Position numbers and translations under genes: made by a program
Assembly (NCBI RefSeq): GCF_040117685.2
Contig: NZ_JBEDYP020000002.1
Location: forward strand, 217,820-281,819
Direction: 5' to 3'
Origin: Gracilimonas sp040117685
Lineage (GTDB): Bacteria; Bacteroidota; Rhodothermia; Balneolales; Balneolaceae
Length of the DNA: 64,000 nt
The notes under the pieces: generated by a model
The model's input: the letters and a program-made list of their open reading frames with translations, nothing else
What the model was told of the DNA's origin: nothing
The model's database searches: none
Shown here: piece after piece, positions 36,979 to 44,171 of the stretch
Layout of the letters: each line of letters begins with the position of its first letter
How positions within the stretch are numbered: the first letter of the stretch is position 1

Positions 36979-37224
36979 TTAACTATAGACTTTCAGATTC
37001 TCTATGGCTTTCAATAAGGCCTTGTACTCCTCGCGGCACTCTCCGCACCTTTCAAGGTGCTCTTTAACCAGCGGTTTGGCTATTTCAGGTGATTTCCCGA
37101 GCAGTTCCATCTCGGCAAATTCATGGATTTCATCAAAGCACTCCCCACAGCCCAATTCATCTTCGTGGGTGGCTTTCACGCTGCCTACTAATGTTTTTAT
37201 GATCTGTTTATTCAAATTCATCAT
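36979..37224 (-). CDS. Small zinc-finger anti-sigma-like protein
   Basis: Protein of 81 residues, no membrane segment. It contains CGECFDEIHEFAEMELLG and HLERCGECREEY, where H-x3-C-x2-C is the zinc-binding signature of ZAS anti-sigma factors; the first CGEC may provide extra ligands. It starts 45 bases downstream of an ECF sigma-factor gene on the same strand. A soluble ZAS protein that releases its sigma factor on thiol oxidation or zinc loss is the best-known precedent, but whether it inhibits or not is not shown. Confidence 0.8.
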   Translation of the reverse strand: MMNLNKQIIKTLVGSVKATHEDELGCGECFDEIHEFAEMELLGKSPEIAKPLVKEHLERCGECREEYKALLKAIENLKVYS

Positions 37225-37268
37225 TCTGTATCTCTTGCCTTATCCTGATGGGTTGACGCTTCCATATC

Positions 37269-37910
37269 TTACATCTCCTCCAAAAGTTTTTCCGGGTCGA
37301 TGCCTTCCAGCTCCAAACTGGTTTTCAGCTTTAAACGGGCATCATGAACCAGTTTATAAATCGCATTCCGATTGGTATCCATTTTATCTGCAACAACCGT
37401 CAGTGGAATCTGATCTATTATCAAATACTGAAGTACCGTTTTCTGCTTTTCGGTGAGCTGCTCGTTCATCACTTTCATCACCTTCTCAACAGCCATCGAC
37501 TCATGTGTAATCTGATCGGGAAGGGCTTCTTTCTCTTCAATCTCCACCGCATGTTCTTTCTCCCCTTTTGGATTCACGTAATCGTGCAGGGAAATGTCAT
37601 CATATCGTTTTCGGCGAAGCTCGGTATAACCCTCTCTTACCGAAATTTTCATAGCCCAGGTGGTGAATTTACTCTCCCCCCTGAAGGTATCCAGCTTTTC
37701 CAAAATTTTAAGTATGGAATCCTGAGCAATGTCTTCAACGAAATCACCCAGATTTTTATCTACATATTTATAGAGAGAGGCCTTCAATCCCCTTACCAGA
37801 TAAGACCTCAGTTTGGAAATGGCAGCATCTTCCGGCGGCGGTGACAGGGCTTCTACCCATTCTTCGTTAGTAAAAGAAGAAGCTGATTTCTTTTTGAACC
37901 AATTAAACAT
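37269..37910 (-). CDS. ECF-type sigma-70 family factor
   Basis: RNA polymerase sigma factor of 213 residues. Region 2 is YKYVDKNLGDFVEDIAQDSILKILEKLDTFRGESKFTTWAMKIS (about residues 47-91), including the TFRGESKFTTW motif; after a variable linker, region 4 is LTEKQKTVLQYLIIDQIPLTVVADKMDTNRNAIYKLVHDARLKLK (about 150-195). It is expected to direct polymerase to a small stress regulon, and is encoded directly upstream of a likely zinc-finger anti-sigma factor. Its own and target promoters cannot be read from this window. Confidence 0.9.
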   Translation of the reverse strand: MFNWFKKKSASSFTNEEWVEALSPPPEDAAISKLRSYLVRGLKASLYKYVDKNLGDFVEDIAQDSILKILEKLDTFRGESKFTTWAMKISVREGYTELRRKRYDDISLHDYVNPKGEKEHAVEIEEKEALPDQITHESMAVEKVMKVMNEQLTEKQKTVLQYLIIDQIPLTVVADKMDTNRNAIYKLVHDARLKLKTSLELEGIDPEKLLEEM

Positions 37911-38019
37911 CCGGTAAAATCTTAAAGACTAATAGCCCAAAAGCCACAGCCTTATGAAAATTCAAAACCAATTTACTGGATGTCTGTCTTATTTCACAAC
38001 TCAATATTTGCCGGGTAAT

Positions 38020-38742
38020 CTATCGGTATTCCGGATTCTCGAAACCCCAACGTGTGCCATCATCCCAATCCTTTCGGGAATTTCCATAGGCCGGATAGCC
38101 ACCCTGCTGTTTAAGCATATGAGCCAAATGAAGCAGGTTATAGGTCATAAAAGTGGTATTTCTCTGTGTAAATTCATTATCGAAGCCGACCAGGCCGTCT
38201 TCGCTTTCATCCCCAAAACTGGGTCCGGGACCTGCTTCCCCAATCCAGCCGGCATCTGCCTGAGGCGGAATGCTATATCCGATATGCTGAAGGGCGTATA
38301 ATATTCCCATTGCACAATGCTTTATCCCATCTTCATTTCCTGTTACAAGACAACCACCTGTTTTACCGTAAAAAAGATACTGCCCTTTATCATTCTGCTT
38401 ACCACTCATTGCATAAAGCCGCTCTATTAACTTGGTTGCCACAGATGACTTTTCCCCTAACCAAATCGGTGTGCCTATTATCAGGATATCTGCAGCTTCC
38501 ACCTTTTTCCAAATCTCGGGCCATTCATCGGTTTCTACTCCTTCCTCCTTCATATCCGGATACACACCATAGGCCACATCATGATCAACCAGACGGATAC
38601 ATTCAGCTTCCACTCCTTCCTTCTGCATGATGTTCATTGATACATCCATCAGATTTCGGGTATGACTTTCTCTGGGTGATTTTTTGAGTGTGCAGTTTAC
38701 ATATAGAGCTTTCAGATCGGAGAAATCGGGATTCGGCATCAT
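38020..38742 (-). CDS. Flavodoxin-fold NAD(P)H:FMN oxidoreductase-like protein
   Basis: Protein of 240 residues with a flavodoxin-like fold: LYVNCTLKKSPRESHTRN (phosphate-binding loop region, about 13-31), ILIIGTPIWLGEKSSVATKLIERLYA (about 92-117, FMN-binding TPIWxG motif) and GGCLVTGNEDGIKHCAMGILYALQHIGY. This is the multimeric flavodoxin WrbA/NADPH-dependent FMN reductase group; it may reduce quinones, metals or nitro-compounds. It stands alone, between the sigma/anti-sigma operon and the FolE2 gene, both on the same strand. Confidence 0.85.
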   Translation of the reverse strand: MMPNPDFSDLKALYVNCTLKKSPRESHTRNLMDVSMNIMQKEGVEAECIRLVDHDVAYGVYPDMKEEGVETDEWPEIWKKVEAADILIIGTPIWLGEKSSVATKLIERLYAMSGKQNDKGQYLFYGKTGGCLVTGNEDGIKHCAMGILYALQHIGYSIPPQADAGWIGEAGPGPSFGDESEDGLVGFDNEFTQRNTTFMTYNLLHLAHMLKQQGGYPAYGNSRKDWDDGTRWGFENPEYR

Positions 38743-38810
38743 TTCTGGATTAATGAACGTTGATACTTTGGTTGGATGGTCTGTACCCGGTGTACCTTAC
38801 TATTTTACAT

Positions 38811-38842
38811 AAAAAAACCCCGCTCCTGGTAGAACGGGGTTT
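38811..38842 (-). terminator. Intrinsic terminator after folE2
   Basis: On the minus strand AAACCCCG (38842-38835) pairs with CGGGGTTT (38822-38815), followed by TTTT and more T (plus-strand A-run 38811-38817). It is 21 bases after the folE2 stop and should end the arsenic/pterin transcript. Confidence 0.9.
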
Positions 38843-38862
38843 AGTCAACAAAACAACTCCGG

Positions 38863-39762
38863 CTATCTCAAACCATTAGGGAGTCCTTTACAAATCCTGC
38901 TCACTGCATCATGGCTGTGCAAGCTTTCCATGTGTACACAACGGACTACAAAGTCACGGATGCTGTTGTAGCTGTCCAATTCATCATATAACAAACGGGC
39001 AGCATCTTCTACAAACTTCTGGAAGGCACCATTCAGCTCAGCAAAGGCCTGTTCGTCTTCCCTCTTTACCATAACCTGAGTTTCGGTTTGCAGGGCCGTA
39101 CGGCAGATGTTCACTAAATCTTCTACAAAAAATTCATCCTTCAACGCTACGGTAACACTGGCCACGCTTCGTTGACTGTGAGGTATGGCAGCCACTTCGC
39201 GGGTTTCACGGGCATGTTCAGACAGTTCGTAGGAACACGGGCATGCGCTGCTGTACTCAAAGTCGAGGTGCATATATTTTTGGAACTGATTGTAATTGTC
39301 CAGCCTGCCCTCAAAAGAAACTTTATAGTACTGATAGCCTTTCAAATCAGAACGCAGACTATCCTTCAGAAGTGGGTAGTTAAAACTGATTCTCAGAAAT
39401 GATTCCTGACTATCCAAATCATCCTTATATGCTTTAAGAATTTCTTCAAGTCGGTCGAGGTGAAAAACTTTATCCTGAAACTTGTAAAAGGTGCGCATGA
39501 TCCTACTCATGTTGATACCTTTCTTACCCATTTCCAAGCTTACATAGCCATCTACGGAAGCTTCAAGGGTAACCGGTTCCCCTTCCCTTCTCCTGAACTT
39601 CAGCGGAAGCTTAAAATTGGAAATCCCCACTTGCTGAATGGGAACATTTGCTCCTTCAATCAGTGAAGCCGGTCCGTTTTGCAAATCCGGTAATGAGTCT
39701 TTGTACTCATCGGTTACCGTAAAGGTAGGGTCATAAAATCGTTGTACTTCATTCTTAATCAT
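38863..39762 (-). CDS. folE2: GTP cyclohydrolase FolE2
   Basis: Type IB GTP cyclohydrolase, 299 residues from ATG 39762. The open frame continues to 39813, but that would overlap the preceding PTPS/QueD gene, while 39762 leaves a 29-base gap. Catalytic motif SSACPCSYELSEHARET (about residues 171-188), then a conserved IPHSQRSVASV and CVHMESLHSHDAV near the C-terminus. It converts GTP to dihydroneopterin triphosphate, the entry step for folate and for queuosine-type deazapurines. FolE2 accepts other metals when zinc is scarce and is often found outside the folate operon. It follows the PTPS/QueD gene, so both likely make a tetrahydropterin. Confidence 0.92.
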   Translation of the reverse strand: MIKNEVQRFYDPTFTVTDEYKDSLPDLQNGPASLIEGANVPIQQVGISNFKLPLKFRRREGEPVTLEASVDGYVSLEMGKKGINMSRIMRTFYKFQDKVFHLDRLEEILKAYKDDLDSQESFLRISFNYPLLKDSLRSDLKGYQYYKVSFEGRLDNYNQFQKYMHLDFEYSSACPCSYELSEHARETREVAAIPHSQRSVASVTVALKDEFFVEDLVNICRTALQTETQVMVKREDEQAFAELNGAFQKFVEDAARLLYDELDSYNSIRDFVVRCVHMESLHSHDAVSRICKGLPNGLR

Positions 39763-39791
39763 ATTTCTAACTGCTAATGATGAATAGTCTG

Positions 39792-40223
39792 TTATAGTCC
39801 TCTGTAGGGACAATATTCGGCAATATTTCGTTCGGTTTCGAACAGCTTAACCTTATATAACTTTCCTTTTTGGGAACAGGCAGCTTCCACATCAGGACGA
39901 AGTTGCTCAAAAAAAGCGCGTACCAAATTTTCCGTGGAAGGAATGATTCCTTCCAAAAAATCTACGTCCAGATTTAGGTTTTTGTGATCACAAGGGTCTA
40001 AAATCTTTTCTTTGATGATGGACTTTAGCTTGCTGAGGTCAATTACATACCCTGTCTCAGGATCCGGTTCTCCGGTAACCATTACCTCTATTATATAATT
40101 ATGCCCATGCCAGTTTGGGAGGTTGCACTTACCAAATGTTTCCCGATTCCACTCCTCACTCTTATTAGGGTTATGAAGTCGATGTGCGGCATTAAAATGG
40201 GCTCTTCGTGTTACAAAGGTCAA
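39792..40223 (-). CDS. queD: 6-pyruvoyl/6-carboxy-tetrahydropterin synthase family protein
   Basis: Protein of 143 residues. Zinc ligands H14, H39 and H41 and the catalytic cysteine C33 are in FNAAHRL and FGKCNLPNWHGHNY, followed by CDHKNLNLDVDFLEGIIPSTENL. The CNxPNxHGHNY form is the one seen in 6-pyruvoyl-tetrahydropterin synthases (PTPS-II) of animals and some bacteria, while CNxxH-type QueD lacks the extra residues; function as QueD is therefore likely but not certain. The start is TTG 40223, with AGGA about ten bases upstream. It uses the product of FolE2, encoded next. Confidence 0.85.
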   Translation of the reverse strand: MTFVTRRAHFNAAHRLHNPNKSEEWNRETFGKCNLPNWHGHNYIIEVMVTGEPDPETGYVIDLSKLKSIIKEKILDPCDHKNLNLDVDFLEGIIPSTENLVRAFFEQLRPDVEAACSQKGKLYKVKLFETERNIAEYCPYRGL

Positions 40224-40257
40224 TGTTCTGTTCCTAAAATTCGTGTTATTTGCTTAG

Positions 40258-40482
40258 CTAACGTTTGAAAATTAGAAACAGTTCTGCAAGTGGAAATATT
40301 TTTTGTAAACCGCTTTCTCTAACGACCCATCCGCTCCGACGAAAAGCATCAGAGCGAGTACGAATCATGGTAATCCAATAATCCTGTAAATCATGGCTCA
40401 AAACCCGAACACCACAATTAGCAAAATCGGATAAACTATCCTCGTATCGTGTATCAATAGCTTGCCCGATTGCTATTAGCAA
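40258..40482 (-). CDS. Short reading frame, possible remnant
   Basis: A 74-codon open frame that begins (TTG) 28 bases before the acr3 stop. Its residues LSHDLQDYWITMIRTRSDAFRRSGW and FPLAELFLIFKR have the composition of a folded C-terminal domain (a late methyltransferase-like fragment is possible) but I cannot name a family. No ATG start, no strong ribosome-binding site. It could be a real small coupled gene or a piece of a decayed gene. Overlap with acr3 is consistent with translational coupling. Confidence 0.35.
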   Translation of the reverse strand: MLIAIGQAIDTRYEDSLSDFANCGVRVLSHDLQDYWITMIRTRSDAFRRSGWVVRESGLQKIFPLAELFLIFKR

Positions 40483-41491
40483 ATCTTACCAGTGAAAGCA
40501 TAACCGGTACTTCAATCAAAACACCTACCACCGTAACTAAAGCAGCACCCGACTGTAACCCGAATAATGCTATAGCCACAGCTACCGCAAGCTCGAAAAA
40601 GTTACTGGCTCCAATCATGGAACCCGGAGCGCATACCTGGTACGGTAAGCCAATCCACTTTCCCCCAAACCATGCGATTCCAAAAATAAAATATGTCTGG
40701 ATGATCAAAGGAATGGCAATGAAGATGATATCCAGGGGCTGTGAAATAATGCGTTCCCCCTGGTAAGCAAACAGCAGAATCAATGTGATCAATAATGCGG
40801 AAATGGAAACAGGTTTGAACTTTGGCAGAAAGCTGCCGGTGTACCATTCCTTCCCTTTTTTAGCTATTACCACTTTGTGTGTGAGGTAGCCCGCTACTAA
40901 TGGAATAACAACAAAAACGATAATGGAAGCCGCCAGTGTGTTCCATGGGATGGTGATGTCTGTGATACCCAGCAACAGTCCTACAATCGGAATAAAAAGC
41001 ACCAGGATCAGTAAATCATTCACCGAAACCTGTACCAATGTGTAATTAGGGTCACCATCCGATAAATAAGACCATACAAACACCATAGCCGTACAGGGAG
41101 CGGCTCCCAACAAGATAGCCCCGGCAATGTATTGATCGGCCATGTCGGGACTCAGCCATGCGGAGTACAGCTGGTCAAAAAATATCCAGGCAAACAATGC
41201 CATGGTAAAAGGTTTTATGGCCCAGTTGATGATAACCGTCCACACCACACCTTTTGGTGACTTTCCTATCTCTTTGAGCGAAGCAAAATTAACCTGAAGC
41301 ATCATGGGGTAAATCATCAGCCAGATCAGAATAGCCACAGGAATATTAACTTTATAAATCTCCCACCTGCTGACAACTTCGATGGAATCCCCGGCCAGGT
41401 AACCCACCCCAATTCCTATTCCGATACACAACAATACCCAGGCCGTCAGATATCGCTCAAAAAAATCCATTCTTTTTTCTGAATTTGACAT
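40454..41491 (-). CDS. acr3: Acr3-family arsenite efflux transporter
   Basis: Membrane transporter of 345 residues with ten predicted helices. The Acr3 signature is clear: AAPCTAMVFVWSYLSDGDPNYTLVQVSVNDL with C133 (the conserved Cys of the family), and MIGASNFFELAVAVAIALFG later, plus MLQVNFASLKEI. It exports As(OH)3/arsenite using the proton-motive force. It is one base from the DUF6428 gene upstream, confirming one transcript with arsR, arsM and arsC. Confidence 0.95.
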   Translation of the reverse strand: MSNSEKRMDFFERYLTAWVLLCIGIGIGVGYLAGDSIEVVSRWEIYKVNIPVAILIWLMIYPMMLQVNFASLKEIGKSPKGVVWTVIINWAIKPFTMALFAWIFFDQLYSAWLSPDMADQYIAGAILLGAAPCTAMVFVWSYLSDGDPNYTLVQVSVNDLLILVLFIPIVGLLLGITDITIPWNTLAASIIVFVVIPLVAGYLTHKVVIAKKGKEWYTGSFLPKFKPVSISALLITLILLFAYQGERIISQPLDIIFIAIPLIIQTYFIFGIAWFGGKWIGLPYQVCAPGSMIGASNFFELAVAVAIALFGLQSGAALVTVVGVLIEVPVMLSLVRFANSNRASY

Positions 41492-41492
41492 T

Positions 41493-41939
41493 TTAACAAC
41501 AAGCCCCCGCTTTCACTTCTCTGTTCAAACTTGGTTTGCATACGGTTGGCTTTACGGACAATGCCATAATCAATGTTTCCGGATCTTCCTTTACCTCCTG
41601 TACAGAATATCGAATGGTGGGGTGAGCAGAATCACCAAACTCGATAAACAATTCAGCATCATCGTTGTATTTTTGCTTTTCGCCTACAAGCTCTATGATC
41701 TTCAGTGCTTTGTCGGTTGTCCATTCTGGCGAGTTTTCCGATCGCTCATTCACCCAAAGCTGAAGAACCGTTTCATTGTACGAGTGTTCGTTTCCGCCAC
41801 AATCCACTGAATCTACCGAATGGTGCTGAATTTCGGTGATATGAAGATCCCCGGAAATCACCATTGAATCCGGAAGACAAAATTGAAGTTCCTTTCCTGT
41901 ATTGTTTACCAAAGTGGTTATAAAAGTTGAAGTATTCAT
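41493..41939 (-). CDS. DUF6428-like arsenic-operon protein
   Basis: Protein of 148 residues, no signal peptide. Features: ISGDLHITEIQHHSVDSVDCGG, TVLQLWVNE, WTTDKALKIIEL and a C-terminal Cys pair (KAGACC) after VCKPS. I associate the pattern with DUF6428, regularly encoded with arsenic genes of Bacteroidota-like bacteria. The terminal cysteines and DCGG could bind As(III), but this is inference. It lies between arsC and acr3 on the same transcript. Confidence 0.75.
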   Translation of the reverse strand: MNTSTFITTLVNNTGKELQFCLPDSMVISGDLHITEIQHHSVDSVDCGGNEHSYNETVLQLWVNERSENSPEWTTDKALKIIELVGEKQKYNDDAELFIEFGDSAHPTIRYSVQEVKEDPETLIMALSVKPTVCKPSLNREVKAGACC

Positions 41940-41975
41940 TTTATCGTATTTTTGCGATTAATATGGACAAATTTT

Positions 41976-42584
41976 TTAGACCTCGCTTATCATATAAAAC
42001 ATTTCTGTAGCTATTTGTAAACAACGTTCATCATATATCTCTTTTTCTTTATGGGTGCCATCTGATTCTTTTGGATCACGATAGGTAACCGAAATCCTGA
42101 ACTCGGTCCCGGGTACAAACGGACAATTTTCATCTGCATCGGAGCAGGTCATTACAGCCGCAAAAGAAGTATCAGGGTTGACGTCATCGTCGAATTTCTT
42201 TGAAAAACAGATCAGCGGTTCTGCATCTTCACCGAATGTTACCCGATATTCGGGATTATCCCCACCGGGGTTATCAACTTTAAACCCGGCTCTTTCGATA
42301 GCCGCAACTGCTCTTGGATTGAATGCTGTTGCTTCTGTTCCGCCGGAATACGTTTCAATGTTTTCAATACCAAAATGGTGAGCGGCCACACTTGTCCAAA
42401 TCTGAGCTAAATGACTCCTCCTGCTGTTATGCGTACAAATGAAGTTCAGTTTGGCAACCTGGTCATTCTCTGTCTTTGTTTTGATATAAGCAGACAGTTT
42501 CATCAGGGTTTTCTTTCTTGTGTCAGGAATGGAGCCGAAACCGGGTTCCAGCTTTTGAATGTATTCTTTCAGTTTACTATGCAT
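41976..42584 (-). CDS. arsC: Arsenate reductase (thioredoxin-type/LMWP fold)
   Basis: Protein of 202 residues. After an extra N-terminal helical segment (about 1-42) the low-molecular-weight phosphatase fold begins: FICTHNSRRSHLAQIW with catalytic C50, ETYSGGTEATAFNPRAVAAI, then MTCSDADENCP (C147, C154) and the general acid D170 in YRDPKES. C50, C147 and C154 fit the relay of thioredoxin-coupled arsenate reductases. It reduces arsenate to arsenite, which is then exported by Acr3 or methylated by ArsM. It begins 11 bases after arsM. Confidence 0.92.
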   Translation of the reverse strand: MHSKLKEYIQKLEPGFGSIPDTRKKTLMKLSAYIKTKTENDQVAKLNFICTHNSRRSHLAQIWTSVAAHHFGIENIETYSGGTEATAFNPRAVAAIERAGFKVDNPGGDNPEYRVTFGEDAEPLICFSKKFDDDVNPDTSFAAVMTCSDADENCPFVPGTEFRISVTYRDPKESDGTHKEKEIYDERCLQIATEMFYMISEV

Positions 42585-42595
42585 CCGTTAACAAA

Positions 42596-43501
42596 TTAGC
42601 AGCATCCCGAACCGGGCTCGCAAGCATTGGCATTAGCATTTCCAAGCATCGTCACAGTTTCCTTTTTCGCTGATTTACCTTCACCGGCTTTCCGGGCAAA
42701 TACAGTGATACTGTAAATACCGGTTCCGCCCGAGTTAAATTCGGCGATTTCATCCTCAGCTAAATACTGACTTAGAATATCCTCCGGAATCTCTATGGGC
42801 TTTTCTTTTTGGATGGTGATGTCTTCGAATCCGGCTTCTTTAATGAATCCCAGATAGGTATCTTTTTGAATGGCTCCGGCTACACATCCAGCATACATCT
42901 CTGCATCTTCCCGAAGAGCATCCGGAAGATCTCCTTCCAGTACTATATCAGAAATACTGAAGTGTCCGCCCGGTTTTAGCACCCTGTGAATTTCAGAAAA
43001 TACTTTCTCCTTATCGGGAACAAGGTTCAGCACACAGTTGCTGACCACCACATCAGCTACATCATCAGTAACCGGCAGTTCTTCAATATCCCCATATCGA
43101 AATTCCACATTATTAAACCCGAGTTTGTCTGTATTTTTCCGGGCTTTAGCAATCATCGGTTCCGCAAAGTCAATTCCCAACACCTTCCCTTCTGCACCCG
43201 TCTCATGCCGGGCAACAAAGCAATCATTTCCGGCTCCGGAACCCAGGTCAATTACATAGTCCCCTTTATTAATTTGTGCAAATTGAGTTGGCAGCCCGCA
43301 ACCCAAACCTAAATCAGCATCGGCATTATACCCCTCAAGTTCGCTATAATCATCCGTCATGATATTATACACTTCGGTGGATTCTCCTCCCGCTCCGCAA
43401 CAGGAACGAGCGTTATAATCTTTCGCTTGCTCACTGATTTGGCTGTACTTCTTTCGAACGGCTTCCTTGAGTTCTTCCGGTGATTTTGATTGTGTTTTCA
43501 T
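42596..43501 (-). CDS. arsM: Arsenite S-adenosylmethionine methyltransferase
   Basis: Methyltransferase of 301 residues. SAM motif DLGSGAGND at 85-93. The arsenic-binding cysteines C156 (SNCVLNLVPDKEKVF) and C206 (AGCVAGA) are 50 residues apart, the spacing of C174/C224 of characterised algal ArsM; other cysteines include C34/C35 and C68. The C-terminus has a cluster ANACEPGSGCC. It methylates As(III), giving more volatile or excretable forms. It follows arsR after 60 bases and precedes arsC; all are read leftward as one operon. Confidence 0.95.
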   Translation of the reverse strand: MKTQSKSPEELKEAVRKKYSQISEQAKDYNARSCCGAGGESTEVYNIMTDDYSELEGYNADADLGLGCGLPTQFAQINKGDYVIDLGSGAGNDCFVARHETGAEGKVLGIDFAEPMIAKARKNTDKLGFNNVEFRYGDIEELPVTDDVADVVVSNCVLNLVPDKEKVFSEIHRVLKPGGHFSISDIVLEGDLPDALREDAEMYAGCVAGAIQKDTYLGFIKEAGFEDITIQKEKPIEIPEDILSQYLAEDEIAEFNSGGTGIYSITVFARKAGEGKSAKKETVTMLGNANANACEPGSGCC

Positions 43502-43561
43502 AAGTGGGAAATTTTTAATTGGGGATTATAAATGATGAATTAGTTAATCATTCACCCTTAT

Positions 43562-43894
43562 TTAACAACAATTGGGGTTTTGGGTCGTCAAATCTTTTAA
43601 TAATGATTCCATCACGGTTCTTAATTCAGCAACATTATCTTCATCCAGGCAATAACAGGTTTTGACACCATCGATCTCTCCCTTTATAATTCCCGCAGAC
43701 TTCAATGCTTTCAGGTGCTGGGAAACGGTAGATTGAGCCAGCGGCAGTTCATCGGTGATATCTCCGCATATACAGGTATTTCGCTTGGCCAGTATCTCTA
43801 AAATAGCTATGCGTGCAGGATGAGCCAGAGCCTTTGCAAACTCAGCAGCTTTTACCTGTTTTCTGTCGAATAATTGTGCTTTTGTAAGTGCCAT
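43562..43894 (-). CDS. arsR: Arsenite-responsive ArsR repressor
   Basis: Repressor of 110 residues. The winged HTH has AHPARIAILEILAKRNTCICGDIT with C41 and C43 in the metal-sensor helix, then LPLAQSTVSQHLKALKSAGI as recognition helix. A second pair C80/C82 and a terminal CC are also present. In ArsR proteins As(III) binding to such thiols releases DNA. A perfect palindrome covers its start region and a promoter lies immediately upstream, so it should control itself and the following arsM-arsC-DUF6428-acr3. Confidence 0.93.
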   Translation of the reverse strand: MALTKAQLFDRKQVKAAEFAKALAHPARIAILEILAKRNTCICGDITDELPLAQSTVSQHLKALKSAGIIKGEIDGVKTCYCLDEDNVAELRTVMESLLKDLTTQNPNCC

Positions 43895-43949
43895 AATCGT
43901 ATATCGTAATTATACGATTAATGGTACGGGAATATCTTCTGAGAGTCAA
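43894..43949 (-). promoter_or_regulatory. ars operon promoter and ArsR operator
   Basis: On the minus strand TTGACT (43949-43944) and TACCAT (43926-43921) are 17 bases apart, a sigma-70-like promoter. Directly downstream, TAATCGTATA (plus 43894-43903) and TATACGATTA (43911-43920) form a perfect 10-base inverted repeat with a 7-base spacer, including the A of the arsR start codon. This is a textbook position for a repressor to block transcription. Confidence 0.85.
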
Positions 43950-44006
43950 CAACTTTGTTACCAAAGTTGAATCCGTAAATATCATTTCAAAGCAAATGTT
44001 CGAGAA

Positions 44007-44033
44007 CCAGATTCCTTCCTCCGCAGGAATGAC
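44007..44033 (-). repeat. GTCATTCCTG-type dispersed repeat
   Basis: On the minus strand GTCATTCCTGCGGAGGAAGG leads to AATCTGG. It is similar in form to the element at 3392-3423 and to elements widely scattered in intergenic DNA of related genomes; its ATTCCT/AGGAAT parts are inverted. It lies between the ars promoter and the T9SS-protein terminator. Confidence 0.55.
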
Positions 44034-44081
44034 CAAAAGGTTAAGAAATTCCTGCAATCCTTAAATCCAATAATCTGAGGT

Positions 44082-44114
44082 AAAAAAAGAGAGCCCCGGT
44101 TCCCCGAAGCTCTC
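44082..44114 (-). terminator. Intrinsic terminator after the two-module T9SS gene
   Basis: Minus-strand stem of GAGAGCTTCGG with CCGGGGCTCTC (plus 44089-44099 and 44104-44114), loop of four, followed by a run of seven T (plus A-run 44082-44088). It is 58 bases after the stop codon. Another CTCACA/TGTGAG hairpin lies nearer the gene. Confidence 0.92.
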
Positions 44115-44171
44115 CCTGATCAGCACACCTCACAGTGATGTGAGACGTTTATGTGAGTAGGAATAGATTGA

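Noticed and set aside
43502..43561. AATGAT/ATCATT inverted repeat between arsR and arsM as a second operator
   Set aside because: Only six bases and unlike the clear ArsR operator at 43894-43920; probably chance in AT-rich DNA.
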